NCBI RefSeq assembly: GCF_014649735.1
Contig: NZ_BMTP01000008.1
Location: 62,001 to 126,000 of the forward strand
DNA length: 64,000 nt
Source of the DNA: Streptomyces lavendofoliae
Lineage (GTDB): Bacteria > Actinomycetota > Actinomycetes > Streptomycetales > Streptomycetaceae
Direction of reading: 5' to 3'
The notes beneath the pieces were generated by a model. The model saw nothing but the letters and a program-made list of their open reading frames with translations. It did no database searches and was not told where the DNA came from. Within the stretch, counting starts at the first letter, position 1, and every line of letters begins with the position of its first letter. A program made the translations under genes and the position numbers. Positions 44,545 to 52,810 of the stretch are shown here, one piece after another.

Positions 44545-45240
44545 TTACTTGCTGCGCGAGGCGGTCTTCTTGGCGGTGGTCTTGCGCGCCGTGGTCTTCT
44601 TCGCGGGCGCCTTCTTCGCCGTGGCCTTCTTCGCCGGCGCGGTCTTCTTCGCGGTCGCCGTCTTCTTGGCCGCCGCGGTGGTGGTCTTCTTGGCCGGCGT
44701 GGCCTTCTTGGCCGCCGCGGTGGTGGTCTTCTTGGCCGGCGTGGCCTTCTTGGCGGCGGTCGTCGTCTTCTTGGCCGCGGTCGCGGTGGTCTTCTTGGCC
44801 GGCGTGGCCTTCTTGGCGGCGGACGCCGTCTTCTTGGCCGCGGCGGCCGAGGTCTTCTTGGCGGCCGCCTTCTTGCCCGCGGCCTTGGCGATGGTGGGCG
44901 GCGGGCCCGAAAGGCTGCCCTTCGGCGCCTTCTTGACGGCGACCTCGCCGCCCTTCGGGAGCTTCTTCGAGCCGCTGACCAGGTCCTTGAAGCCCTGACC
45001 GGCGCGGAAGCGCGGAACGGAGGTCTTCTTGACCCGCACGCGCTCACCCGTCTGCGGGTTACGGGCGTAGCGGGCCGGACGGTCGACCTTCTCGAACGAG
45101 CCGAAACCGGTGACCGAGACACGGTCACCGGCGACCACGGCACGGACGATCGCGTCGAGCACCGCGTCGACAGCATCGGCGGCCTGCTGGCGGCCGCCCA
45201 TCTTGTCGGCAATCGCTTCTACGAGCTGCGCCTTGTTCAC
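44545..45240 (-). CDS. hupS: HU-family nucleoid protein with Lys/Ala tail (HupS)
   Basis: A 231-residue nucleoid-associated protein. Residues 1-95 are a normal HU domain (MNKAQLVEAIADKMGGRQQA, VTGFGSFEKVDRPARYARNP, VKKTSVPRFRAGQGFKDLVS). The remaining 135 residues are a basic repeat tail of AAKKT, PAKKT and TAKK units resembling histone H1. Streptomyces HupS is known as the sporulation-linked HU that compacts spore chromosomes. The start is GTG with AAGGGGAAG upstream. The tail DNA is strongly repetitive, so replication slippage could vary its length between strains. Confidence 0.95.
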   Translation of the reverse strand: MNKAQLVEAIADKMGGRQQAADAVDAVLDAIVRAVVAGDRVSVTGFGSFEKVDRPARYARNPQTGERVRVKKTSVPRFRAGQGFKDLVSGSKKLPKGGEVAVKKAPKGSLSGPPPTIAKAAGKKAAAKKTSAAAAKKTASAAKKATPAKKTTATAAKKTTTAAKKATPAKKTTTAAAKKATPAKKTTTAAAKKTATAKKTAPAKKATAKKAPAKKTTARKTTAKKTASRSK

Positions 45241-45302
45241 GTCTTCCCCTTCGGAGACATTGCCGGAACGAAAGTGTTCAAGCTTTTCGCACGTTAGGCA
45301 GA

Positions 45303-45308
45303 TATATA
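45303..45308 (-). promoter_or_regulatory. AT-rich -10-like element upstream of hupS
   Basis: TATATA lies about 63-68 bases before the hupS start in the AT-richest patch of the region (about 45290-45340). A convincing -35 is not obvious, which would suit a developmentally controlled promoter. Confidence 0.35.
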
Positions 45309-45381
45309 CCGCAAATCAAACACGAAACGGGCTAATCACCCTAGTGCCGCAATGAAGTCGGCCGCCGCGGAGTTCGGAGTG

Positions 45382-45609
45382 TCAGTCCCCTTCAGGGAAT
45401 CGGCCCTCGTCGAGGTCCTTCATCAACCGGTCGAGCCGCCTTGCCGCGCCCTCGAGATCGTGCTTCGCCGCGGCCGTGACGGCCAGCAGCTTCCGGGACA
45501 GCGTCATCCTTACGCCCTCCGGGACTTGCAGTGCGCGCACACGGGTGTGCGCTTCTTTCAGTCGGGCTGCGACGGCCTGATAGAGCTCGAGTTGGCTGTC
45601 GCGTTCCAT
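45382..45609 (-). CDS. Small conserved helical protein, function unknown
   Basis: Seventy-five residues, mostly amphipathic helix: MERDSQLELYQAVAARLKEA, RALQVPEGVRMTLSRKLLAV, AARRLDRLMKDLDEGRFPEG. No cysteines, no membrane segment, no recognised motif. Codon use is typical of the chromosome, supporting a real gene. It lies upstream of hupS on the same strand with about 140 bp between. Confidence 0.72.
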   Translation of the reverse strand: MERDSQLELYQAVAARLKEAHTRVRALQVPEGVRMTLSRKLLAVTAAAKHDLEGAARRLDRLMKDLDEGRFPEGD

Positions 45610-45931
45610 GCGCCGATTGTGCCATCTGGGGCGAGTTGTCGCCTCCGTAGGGGGTAACTGACCTGCTCCGGCGGCATTTCACGACCGCCCGGCCCACCCT
45701 CCCGCCTATCGGCTCATGCCCCGTAATTGCCAAGTGATGTACGGAAGTTGGCCGTCCCGAGCCTGCGATTTCGGGGCGCGGGGCAGGCGACCCCCGGTGC
45801 GCCGGTGACGTCAGCCGGATGGCCCCCCGGAGACCGGCGAACCGGCGGGCAAGGCCACTTTCGGCCATCGTCTCCACGGTTCGCGCGGCGGAGTTGAGCA
45901 CCCCTCGGCACCCGTCCGTCCGCACGCACGA
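45610..45931. other. Gene-free region between the small helical protein gene and leuD
   Basis: About 320 bases. On the minus strand TTGGCA (45728-45733) could be a -35, with GATAGG 17 bases on as a weak -10, facing the small gene. No coding frame with a plausible start or similarity was found. Confidence 0.4.
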
Positions 45932-45966
45932 CGGTGCCCCCGGCCGTGGATCGGCCGGGGGCACCG
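45932..45966 (-). terminator. Terminator after leuD
   Basis: CGGTGCCCCCGGCC and GGCCGGGGGCACCG pair perfectly (14 bp) with a seven-base loop, about 30 bases past the leuD stop. Confidence 0.82.
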
Positions 45967-45994
45967 GAGGGTGACGCGAGGTGGGGCGAGGGGC

Positions 45995-46588
45995 TCAGAC
46001 CTGGAGGGTGCGCGGCTTGTACGAGGGGCGCTTCGCCTCGTACGCGGCGATGTCCGCCTCGTTCTGCAGGGTGATGCTGATGTCGTCCAGGCCGTTGAGC
46101 AGCCGCCAGCGGGCGTTCTCGTCCAGTTCGAAGGCCGCGGTGATGCCCTCGGCCCGGACCTCGCGGGCCTCCAGGTCGACGGTGACCTCCGCCTGCGGGT
46201 CGGCTTCGGTCAGCTCCCACAGCGCGTCGACGGTGCCCTGGTCGAGCACCACGGTGAGCAGCCCGTTCTTCAGCGAGTTGCCGCGGAAGATGTCGGCGAA
46301 GCGGGAGGAGATCACGGCCTTGAAGCCGTAGTTCTGCAGCGCCCACACGGCGTGCTCGCGCGAGGAGCCGGTGCCGAAGTCGGGGCCGGCGACCAGGACC
46401 GTGGCGCCCTGGCGCTCGGGGCGGTTGAGGACGAACTCGGGGTCCTTGCGCCAGGCCTCGAACAGACCGTCCTCGAAGCCGTCGCGGGTGACCTTCTTCA
46501 GCCAGTGGGCCGGGATGATCTGGTCGGTGTCGACGTTGCTGCGGCGCAGCGGGACGGCCCGGCCGGTGTGGGTGGTGAAAGCTTCCAT
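45995..46588 (-). CDS. leuD: 3-isopropylmalate dehydratase small subunit
   Basis: Small subunit of isopropylmalate isomerase, leucine pathway. The 197-residue protein contains VPLRRSNVDTDQIIPAHWLK, VAGPDFGTGSSREHAVWALQ and VISSRFADIFRGNSLKNGLL, the swivel-domain signatures. It begins six bases after the leuC stop and the pair is one operon. Confidence 0.97.
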   Translation of the reverse strand: MEAFTTHTGRAVPLRRSNVDTDQIIPAHWLKKVTRDGFEDGLFEAWRKDPEFVLNRPERQGATVLVAGPDFGTGSSREHAVWALQNYGFKAVISSRFADIFRGNSLKNGLLTVVLDQGTVDALWELTEADPQAEVTVDLEAREVRAEGITAAFELDENARWRLLNGLDDISITLQNEADIAAYEAKRPSYKPRTLQV

Positions 46589-46594
46589 GATTGC

Positions 46595-48019
46595 TCAGAC
46601 TCCGGCGGTCGCGGGGGCTTCGGACAGGTCGGCGGGCGAGGCCAGGTGGCCCAGCACGGCGGTGGCGGCGGCGACCTGGGGCGACACCAGGTGGGTGCGG
46701 CCGCCCTTGCCCTGCCTACCCTCGAAGTTGCGGTTGGAGGTGGAGGCGGAACGCTCGCCGGGGGCGAGCTGGTCGGGGTTCATGCCCAGGCACATCGAGC
46801 AGCCCGCGTGCCGCCATTCGGCGCCGGCCTCCTTGAAGACCTTGTCCAGGCCCTCCTCGACGGCCTGCAGCGCGACCCGGACCGAGCCGGGGACGACCAG
46901 CATCCGTACGCCGTCGGCGACTTTGCGGCCGCCCAGGATGCCGGCGGCGGAGCGCAGGTCCTCGATGCGGCCGTTGGTGCAGGAGCCCACGAAGACGGTG
47001 TCGACCTTGATGTCGCGCAGCGGCTGCCCGGCAGTCAGGCCCATGTACTTCAGAGCGTTCTCGGCGGCCAGGCGCTCCGAAGCGTCTTCGTACGAAGCCG
47101 GGTCGGGGACGGACGCCGAAAGCGGCGATCCCTGGCCGGGGTTGGTGCCCCAGGTGACGAAGGGCGCCAGCGCGGAGGCGTCGATGACGACCTCGGCGTC
47201 GAAGACGGCGTCGTCGTCCGTCCGCAGGGTCTTCCAGTAGGCGACCGCCGCGTCCCAGTCCTCGCCCTCCGGCGCGTGGGCGCGCCCCTTGAGGTAGGCG
47301 AAGGTGGTCTCGTCGGGGGCGATCATGCCCGCGCGGGCACCGGCCTCGATCGACATGTTGCAGATGGTCATGCGGGCCTCCATCGAGAGTTTCTCGATGG
47401 CGGAGCCGCGGTACTCCAGGACGTATCCCTGGCCGCCGCCCGTGCCGATCCGGGCGATGATCGCCAGGATGAGGTCCTTGGCGGTGACGTCCTCGGGCAA
47501 ATCGCCTTCGACGGTGATCGCCATGGTCTTGGGGCGGGCCATGGGCAGCGTCTGGGTGGCCAGGACATGCTCGACCTGGGAGGTGCCGATGCCGAAGGCG
47601 AGCGCGCCGAAGGCGCCGTGCGTGGAGGTGTGGGAGTCGCCGCAGACCACGGTGGTGCCCGGCTGGGTCAGGCCCAGCTGCGGTCCCACGACGTGGACGA
47701 CGCCCTGCTCGACGTCGCCCAGCGGGTGCAGCCGGACGCCGAAGTCCGCGCAGTTCTTGCGCAGCGTCTCCAGCTGGACGCGGGAGACCGGGTCGGCGAT
47801 CGGCTTGTCGATGTCCAGGGTGGGGGTGTTGTGGTCCTCGGTCGCGATGGTGAGGTCGAGGCGCCGGACCTGCCGGCCGCTCTTGCGCAGGCCGTCGAAC
47901 GCCTGGGGGCTGGTCACCTCGTGCAGCAGGTGCAGATCGATGAAGAGCAGGTCGGGCTCGCCTTCGGCGCGCCGGACGACATGGTCGTCCCAGACCTTCT
48001 CCGCGAGAGTCCTACCCAT
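46595..48019 (-). CDS. leuC: 3-isopropylmalate dehydratase large subunit
   Basis: Aconitase-family [4Fe-4S] subunit of isopropylmalate isomerase. The 474-residue protein starts MGRTLAEKVWDDHVVRRAEG, has VVCGDSHTSTHGAFGALAFG near 130, VFVGSCTNGRIEDLRSAA near 345 with the first cluster cysteine and GCSMCLGMNPDQLAPGERSA near 405 with the other two. GGAGGG precedes the ATG. The divergent ndgR product is the expected regulator. Confidence 0.97.
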   Translation of the reverse strand: MGRTLAEKVWDDHVVRRAEGEPDLLFIDLHLLHEVTSPQAFDGLRKSGRQVRRLDLTIATEDHNTPTLDIDKPIADPVSRVQLETLRKNCADFGVRLHPLGDVEQGVVHVVGPQLGLTQPGTTVVCGDSHTSTHGAFGALAFGIGTSQVEHVLATQTLPMARPKTMAITVEGDLPEDVTAKDLILAIIARIGTGGGQGYVLEYRGSAIEKLSMEARMTICNMSIEAGARAGMIAPDETTFAYLKGRAHAPEGEDWDAAVAYWKTLRTDDDAVFDAEVVIDASALAPFVTWGTNPGQGSPLSASVPDPASYEDASERLAAENALKYMGLTAGQPLRDIKVDTVFVGSCTNGRIEDLRSAAGILGGRKVADGVRMLVVPGSVRVALQAVEEGLDKVFKEAGAEWRHAGCSMCLGMNPDQLAPGERSASTSNRNFEGRQGKGGRTHLVSPQVAAATAVLGHLASPADLSEAPATAGV

Positions 48020-48086
48020 CGCTTTCCCTCCGGCCGGCGTGGTGTGCCGGCACCTCTAGAGATCTGTGGGCCCACGCCCGTAGACC

Positions 48087-48194
48087 CACGTTTCACGTGC
48101 TGGACGTCGACATCGGACCCGTTGGTCCTGGGGCCGTACGTACAGGGTGGCAAGTTCCGGGAAAAATTGAACTTGCGTTTCACAGAGTGAGACG
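48087..48194. promoter_or_regulatory. leuCD-ndgR intergenic region with repeated CGTTTCAC motif
   Basis: CGTTTCAC occurs at 48089-48096, inside the palindromic CACGTTTCACGTG (48087-48099), and again at 48176-48183, where it forms an imperfect palindrome CGTTTCAC-AGA-GTGAGACG (48176-48194). One copy is close to leuC and the other lies 14 bases before ndgR. IclR-family NdgR is known to bind this intergenic region in Streptomyces, so these are candidate operators. Confidence 0.5.
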
Positions 48195-48207
48195 TGAATA
48201 TCGTTGC

Positions 48208-48924
48208 ATGGACAACTCTAGCGGCGTCGGCGTTCTCGACAAGGCAGCTCTGGTATTGAGCGCCCTGGAGTCCGGTCCGGCCACCCTCGCCGGGCTGGTC
48301 GCGGCGACAGGGCTCGCACGACCCACGGCACATCGCCTTGCCGTGGCACTGGAACACCACCGGATGGTGGCGAGGGACATGCAGGGCCGGTTCATCCTGG
48401 GCCCGCGGCTGGCGGAGCTCGCCGCGGCGGCCGGTGAGGACCGCCTGCTGGCCACGGCCGGACCCGTACTGACCCACCTGCGGGACGTGACCGGGGAGAG
48501 CGCGCAGCTCTACCGGCGCCAGGGCGACATGCGCATCTGCGTCGCCGCGGCGGAGCGGTTGTCCGGCCTGCGGGACACCGTGCCGGTCGGCTCCACGCTC
48601 ACCATGAAGGCCGGCTCGTCGGCCCAGATCCTGATGGCCTGGGAGGAGCCGGAGCGACTGCACCGCGGCCTCCAGGGGGCCCGGTTCACGGCGACCGCCC
48701 TGTCGGGCGTACGGCGCCGGGGCTGGGCCCAGTCGATCGGTGAGCGCGAGCCGGGCGTCGCGTCGGTGTCCGCGCCCGTGCGGGGCCCCTCGAACCGCGT
48801 GGTGGCGGCCGTGTCGGTGTCGGGGCCGATCGAGCGCCTGACCCGCCACCCGGGGCGGATGCACGCCCAGGCGGTCATCGACGCCGCCGCCCGACTGTCG
48901 GACGCCCTGCGGCGCTCCGGCTGA
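48208..48924 (+). CDS. ndgR: IclR-family regulator NdgR
   Basis: A 238-residue regulator. The N-terminal winged helix has LVLSALESGPATLAGLVAAT and LARPTAHRLAVALEHHRMVA; the C-terminal effector domain includes GESAQLYRRQGDMRICVAAA, VGSTLTMKAGSSAQILMAWE and VRGPSNRVVAAVSVSGPIER. In S. coelicolor NdgR controls leucine and other amino-acid genes and affects antibiotic production. The ATG at 48208 is preferred; the frame stays open upstream into the operator region. It is divergent from leuC. Confidence 0.92.
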   Translation: MDNSSGVGVLDKAALVLSALESGPATLAGLVAATGLARPTAHRLAVALEHHRMVARDMQGRFILGPRLAELAAAAGEDRLLATAGPVLTHLRDVTGESAQLYRRQGDMRICVAAAERLSGLRDTVPVGSTLTMKAGSSAQILMAWEEPERLHRGLQGARFTATALSGVRRRGWAQSIGEREPGVASVSAPVRGPSNRVVAAVSVSGPIERLTRHPGRMHAQAVIDAAARLSDALRRSG

Positions 48925-48950
48925 CCCTCTCGTTCCCGGCTGCCGACTCC

Positions 48951-48984
48951 CGGCCCACCGCTTCAACGCCGCAGCGGTGGGCCG
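48951..48984 (+). terminator. Terminator after ndgR
   Basis: CGGCCCACCGCT and AGCGGTGGGCCG form a perfect 12-bp stem, starting about 27 bases past the ndgR stop. Confidence 0.72.
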
Positions 48985-49017
48985 GAGTTGTTCCGCTCTT
49001 GAGCTGTCGCCGAACGC

Positions 49018-49051
49018 GAGGAAGCCCTCCCCTGCTGGGGAGGGCTTCCTC
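49018..49051 (-). terminator. Terminator of the tRNA cluster
   Basis: GAGGAAGCCCTCCCC, loop AGCA on the minus strand, GGGGAGGGCTTCCTC: a 15-bp perfect stem just beyond the last tRNA-Glu in the direction of transcription. Confidence 0.82.
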
Positions 49052-49057
49052 TGTGCG

Positions 49058-49130
49058 TACCCCCGACCGGATTCGAACCGGCGCTACCGCCTTGAGAGGG
49101 CGGCGTGCTAGGCCGCTACACAACGGGGGC
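49058..49130 (-). tRNA. tRNA-Glu (anticodon CTC), copy 1
   Basis: 73 bases. The acceptor stem GCCCCCG pairs with CGGGGGT (first pair G-U), the anticodon stem CCGCC/GGCGG encloses CTCTCAA with anticodon CTC, and the T loop is TTCGAAT. CCA is not encoded. Last gene of a five-tRNA minus-strand array. Confidence 0.96.
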
Positions 49131-49148
49131 AAGATCAGTGATGATCCG

Positions 49149-49220
49149 CTGGCCTACCAGGACTCGAACCTAGACTAACTGAACCAGAATCAGTCGTGCT
49201 GCCAATTACACCATAGGCCA
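49149..49220 (-). tRNA. tRNA-Gln (anticodon CTG), copy 1
   Basis: 72 bases. Acceptor TGGCCTA/TAGGCCA with discriminator G; anticodon stem ACTGA/TCAGT encloses TTCTGGT with anticodon CTG; T loop TTCGAGT. CCA not encoded. Confidence 0.96.
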
Positions 49221-49241
49221 CTGGTGGTTTAGACCAGTTGG

Positions 49242-49314
49242 TACCCCCGACCGGATTCGAACCGGCGCTACCGCCTTGAGAGGGCGGCGTGCTAGGCCGC
49301 TACACAACGGGGGC
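49242..49314 (-). tRNA. tRNA-Glu (anticodon CTC), copy 2
   Basis: Identical in sequence to copy 1 over all 73 bases by eye; it lies 21 bases from tRNA-Gln copy 1. Confidence 0.96.
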
Positions 49315-49374
49315 CCTAGCGATCCTGCATCGAGATCATGGGTGCGACCCAGACGATCTCGCGGGAAGGATCTG

Positions 49375-49447
49375 TACCCCCGACCGGATTCGAACCGGCG
49401 CTACCGCCTTGAGAGGGCGGCGTGCTAGGCCGCTACACAACGGGGGC
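49375..49447 (-). tRNA. tRNA-Glu (anticodon CTC), copy 3
   Basis: Identical to the other two tRNA-Glu copies by eye; 60 bases separate it from copy 2 and 39 from tRNA-Gln copy 2. Confidence 0.96.
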
Positions 49448-49486
49448 CTCGCGGATGCCATCCGCGATGCAGATAAGCTCTGCGAG

Positions 49487-49558
49487 CTGGCCTACCAGGA
49501 CTCGAACCTAGACTAACTGAACCAGAATCAGTCGTGCTGCCAATTACACCATAGGCCA
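49487..49558 (-). tRNA. tRNA-Gln (anticodon CTG), copy 2
   Basis: Identical to tRNA-Gln copy 1 by eye. First gene of the array in the direction of transcription. Confidence 0.96.
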
Positions 49559-49648
49559 CCAAAACGCAACCCCCGGTGGGGATTTTGTTCGGGTTACGCT
49601 TCCGGGTTTCGGGCCTTTCGGCTTGCTCCCCTCGGCGCAGGAAGAACA

Positions 49649-50368
49649 TTACCCGAAGGAGTCCGGGGCTCCAAAACGGGTATCGCCGCGCAGCAGGCCG
49701 GGGAGCTGGTCGAGCCCCGTGATCCGGGTCAGCTCGGGCCTGCCGCCCTTTCCGCCCCGGTCCAGCCAGATGCCGGTGAGCCCCGCCTCGACGGCACCCC
49801 GGGCGTCGATGTCCGGCTGGTCGCCGACGTACGCGACGTCCGCCGGGCGCAGGCGCAGGGCGTCGCAGGCGGCGTGGAAGGCCGCGGGGTCGGGCTTGGC
49901 CACCCCCAGCTCGGCCGCGCACAGCAGCGCCTCGAACCGGTCCCTGACGCCCAGGACGCGCAGCTTGCGCTCCTGGTTGTGGACGGAGGAGTTCGACAGG
50001 GCGGCGTGCCGGTAGTCGGCGGCCAGCAGCTCCAGGACGGGCAGGGTGTCCGGGAACAGCTCCCAGGCGGCCTCGTAGTGCTTCAGGTACCGCCCGAACC
50101 AGGCGTCGGCCTCCTCGTCGGTCAGCTCCGCCGCCAGGAAGTCCCGCACCCGGTCGCGCCGCTGCTCCTCGAATCCGACGCCGCCCTCCTCGAAGCGCTG
50201 CCAGTGGAGGGCCGTGAGGGCCTTCCAGCGGGTGAGGGCCTGGTCGACGGAGTCGTACCCGTCGGCCAGGCCCTCGGCCCGCAGGTGGCGCAGCATGCCG
50301 GCGCGGTCGGCGCTCGCGTAGTCGAAGATCGTGTCGTCGATGTCCCAAAGGATCGCGCGGATGGGCAT
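49649..50368 (-). CDS. HAD-superfamily hydrolase
   Basis: A 239-residue phosphatase-type protein. Motif I ILWDIDDTIFDYASADRAG (DxDDT) is at the N-terminus, the cap is helical, motif II is ALSNSSVHNQERKLRVLG, and motifs III/IV are VAKPDPAAFHAACDAL and DVAYVGDQPDIDARGAVEAG. The layout matches YjjG/HAD-IA nucleotidases and phosphoglycolate-type phosphatases; the substrate is not predictable. It lies between gltX and the tRNA array on the same strand. Confidence 0.88.
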   Translation of the reverse strand: MPIRAILWDIDDTIFDYASADRAGMLRHLRAEGLADGYDSVDQALTRWKALTALHWQRFEEGGVGFEEQRRDRVRDFLAAELTDEEADAWFGRYLKHYEAAWELFPDTLPVLELLAADYRHAALSNSSVHNQERKLRVLGVRDRFEALLCAAELGVAKPDPAAFHAACDALRLRPADVAYVGDQPDIDARGAVEAGLTGIWLDRGGKGGRPELTRITGLDQLPGLLRGDTRFGAPDSFG

Positions 50369-50479
50369 GGCCCCGAGCCTACGCGGCGGCCGTGCCGGGC
50401 CGGGCCCGTACGGCGAAGACGCCCGAGGGGGCGGCGGCCGTGGACGGGCCCGCCGCCCCCTCGGGCCTACGTGCGGCGC

Positions 50480-51952
50480 TTACGCCGCGAGCCTGGCGAG
50501 CGCGGCGTCGACGCGGGCCAGCGTGCGCTCCTTGCCCAGGATCTCCAGGGACTCGAAGAGCGGCAGGCCGACCGTGCGGCCGGTGACCGCGACGCGGACG
50601 GGGGCCTGGGCCTTGCCGAGCTTGAGGCCGTGCTCCTCGCCGGCGGCCAGGACCGCGTTCTTCAGCGACTCGGGGCTGGTCCAGTCCGCGGCCTCCAGCT
50701 TGGCGCGGGCCGTGCGCAGCAGGGCGTCGGAGCCCTCCTTCATGGCCTTCTGCCAGGACGCCTCGTCGTGCGCCGGCTCCTTGAGGAACAGGAAGTCGAC
50801 GTTGGCCGTGATCTCGGAGAGGACGGTCAGCCGGGTCTGGGCGTGCGGGGCGATGGCCTCCCAGGCGGCCCGGTCGAAGTCCTCCGGCGCCCAGGGGGCG
50901 TGCGGGGCCTGGAGCCACGGCTCGCAGGCCGCGGTGAACGCCTTCACGTCCAGCATGCGGATGTGGTCGGCGTTGATCGCCTCGGCCTTCTTGAGGTCGA
51001 AGCGGGCCGGGTTGGCGTTGACGTCCGCGACGTCGAACTTCGCGATCATCTCGGGGATCGTGAAGACGTCCTGGTCGGCGGAGAAGGACCAGCCGAGGAG
51101 AGACAGGTAGTTCAGCAGGCCCTCGGGGAGGAAGCCGCGCTCCCGGTAGATGTTGAGGGACGCCTGCGGGTCGCGCTTGGACAGCTTCTTGTTGCCCTCG
51201 CCCATGACGTAGGGCAGGTGGCCGAAGACGGGGACGTCCTTGGCGACGCCCAGCTCGATCAGCGCCTTGTAGAGGGCGAGCTGGCGCGGGGTGGAGGAGA
51301 GCAGGTCCTCGCCGCGCAGGACGTGGGTGATCTCCATCAGCGCGTCGTCGACCGGGTTGACGAGCGTGTAGAGGGGGGCGCCGTTGGCGCGGACGATGCC
51401 GTAGTCCGGGACGTTGTCCGGGGTGAAGGTCAGTTCGCCGCGGACCAGGTCGGTGAAGGTGATCGGCTCGTCGGGCATCCGGAAGCGGACGATCGACTCG
51501 CGGCCCTCCGCCTCGTACGCCGCCCGCTGCTCGTCGGTCAGGTCGCGGCACGTGCCGTCGTAGCCGGACGGGCGGCCGGCGGCGCGGGCCGCCTCACGGC
51601 GCTCGTCGAGCTCGGTGGCGGTGCAGTAGCAGCGGTACGCGTAGCCACCGGCGAGCAGCCGGTCGGCGATGTCCTTGTAGATGTCCATGCGCTGCGACTG
51701 GCGGTACGGGGCGTGCGGGCCGCCGACCTCGGGGCCCTCGTCCCAGTCGAGGCCGAGCCAGCGCAGCGAGTCGAGGAGCTGCTGGTAGGACTCCTCCGAG
51801 TCGCGGGCCGCGTCGGTGTCCTCGATGCGGAAGACCATGGTGCCCTGGTTGTGCCGGGCGTAGGCCCAGTTGAACAGGGCGGTGCGGACCAGGCCCACGT
51901 GGGGGTTGCCGGTCGGCGAGGGACAGAAACGTACGCGGATCGCGTTAGCCAC
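50480..51952 (-). CDS. gltX: Glutamyl-tRNA synthetase
   Basis: Charges tRNA-Glu and, in bacteria lacking GlnRS, also tRNA-Gln before amidation by GatCAB. The 490-residue class I enzyme has VRFCPSPTGNPHVGLVRTAL at the start (HVGL in place of HIGH) and YVMGEGNKKLSKRDPQASLN (KLSKR for KMSKS) near 240; the anticodon-binding helical domain follows. The GTG start overlaps the stop of the upstream FAH-family gene by eight bases (GTGGCTAA). Confidence 0.96.
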   Translation of the reverse strand: MANAIRVRFCPSPTGNPHVGLVRTALFNWAYARHNQGTMVFRIEDTDAARDSEESYQQLLDSLRWLGLDWDEGPEVGGPHAPYRQSQRMDIYKDIADRLLAGGYAYRCYCTATELDERREAARAAGRPSGYDGTCRDLTDEQRAAYEAEGRESIVRFRMPDEPITFTDLVRGELTFTPDNVPDYGIVRANGAPLYTLVNPVDDALMEITHVLRGEDLLSSTPRQLALYKALIELGVAKDVPVFGHLPYVMGEGNKKLSKRDPQASLNIYRERGFLPEGLLNYLSLLGWSFSADQDVFTIPEMIAKFDVADVNANPARFDLKKAEAINADHIRMLDVKAFTAACEPWLQAPHAPWAPEDFDRAAWEAIAPHAQTRLTVLSEITANVDFLFLKEPAHDEASWQKAMKEGSDALLRTARAKLEAADWTSPESLKNAVLAAGEEHGLKLGKAQAPVRVAVTGRTVGLPLFESLEILGKERTLARVDAALARLAA

Positions 51953-52733
51953 GCTTGATCACCTTGTTGGTGAGAGTGCCGATGCCTTCGATGGTGACGG
52001 CGACCTCGTCGCCGACGTTGAGCGGTCCGACTCCGGCCGGGGTGCCCGTGAGGATGACGTCGCCCGGGAGCAGCGTCATGGCCTCGGTGATGTGGACGAC
52101 GAGGTCCTCCACGGAGCGGATCATGTCGCTCGTGCGGCCCAGCTGCCGCTGTTCCCCGTTGACGGTGCACTGGATCGTGACGTCGGCGGGGTCGAGGTCG
52201 GTCTCCACCCAGGGGCCCAGGGGGCAGGCGGTGTCGAAGCCCTTGGCCCGGGCCCACTGCTTCTCGCGCTTCTGGACGTCGCGGGCGGTGACGTCGTTGG
52301 CGCAGGTGTAGCCGAGGATGACGTCCTTGACGCGCTCGCGCGGGACCTCGCGGCACATGCGGCCGATCACGACGGCGAGCTCGGCCTCGTGGTGCAGCTC
52401 CTGGGAGAAGGAGGGGTACTCGATGGCGTCGCCGGAGCCGATCACCGAGGTGGTGGGCTTGAAGAACGCGACGGGGACGTCCGGGACCTCGTTGCCGAGC
52501 TCCGCGGCGTGCTCCGCGTAGTTGCGGCCGATGCCCACGACCTTGTTGGGCAGGACGGGCGGCAGCAGCCGGACCTTGCTCAGCGGGACCTTGGTCCCGC
52601 TGAGTTCGAAGTCGGCGTACGGAATACCCTTGATGATGTCGAGGACGAGAGCGCCCTCCTCGCCGGGGGCGCTGCCGCCCTCGACCGCGCCGAAGGCGAC
52701 GTTGCCGTCGATGGAGAACCTGGCGATGCGCAC
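51945..52733 (-). CDS. Fumarylacetoacetate hydrolase-family protein
   Basis: A 262-residue FAH-fold enzyme: KVVGIGRNYAEHAAELGNEV, FFKPTTSVIGSGDAIEYPSF, HHEAELAVVIGRMCREVPRE with the metal-binding His/Glu, and MTLLPGDVILTGTPAGVGPL near the C-terminus. Relatives act as acylpyruvate hydrolases, oxaloacetate decarboxylases or isomerases in aromatic catabolism; no such pathway is adjacent, so acylpyruvase or oxaloacetate decarboxylase activity is the neutral guess. GTG start; overlaps gltX by eight bases. Confidence 0.88.
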   Translation of the reverse strand: MRIARFSIDGNVAFGAVEGGSAPGEEGALVLDIIKGIPYADFELSGTKVPLSKVRLLPPVLPNKVVGIGRNYAEHAAELGNEVPDVPVAFFKPTTSVIGSGDAIEYPSFSQELHHEAELAVVIGRMCREVPRERVKDVILGYTCANDVTARDVQKREKQWARAKGFDTACPLGPWVETDLDPADVTIQCTVNGEQRQLGRTSDMIRSVEDLVVHITEAMTLLPGDVILTGTPAGVGPLNVGDEVAVTIEGIGTLTNKVIKRG

Positions 52734-52810
52734 GGGATGCCGTGCCCCTTACTTCCGCTGGCTGGAGTCTGACGCTCCAGGCTAACGCGGGAGGCGCACG
52801 CCGTCGGCCG

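Noticed and set aside
44538..44998. Hydrophobic Phe/Ala/Val-repeat frame on the plus strand
   Set aside because: It is the reverse-complement reading of the hupS Lys/Ala tail repeats, not a membrane protein.
49058..49558. Regularly spaced near-identical repeats resembling a CRISPR array
   Set aside because: The repeats fold as tRNA-Glu and tRNA-Gln with proper stems and anticodons.
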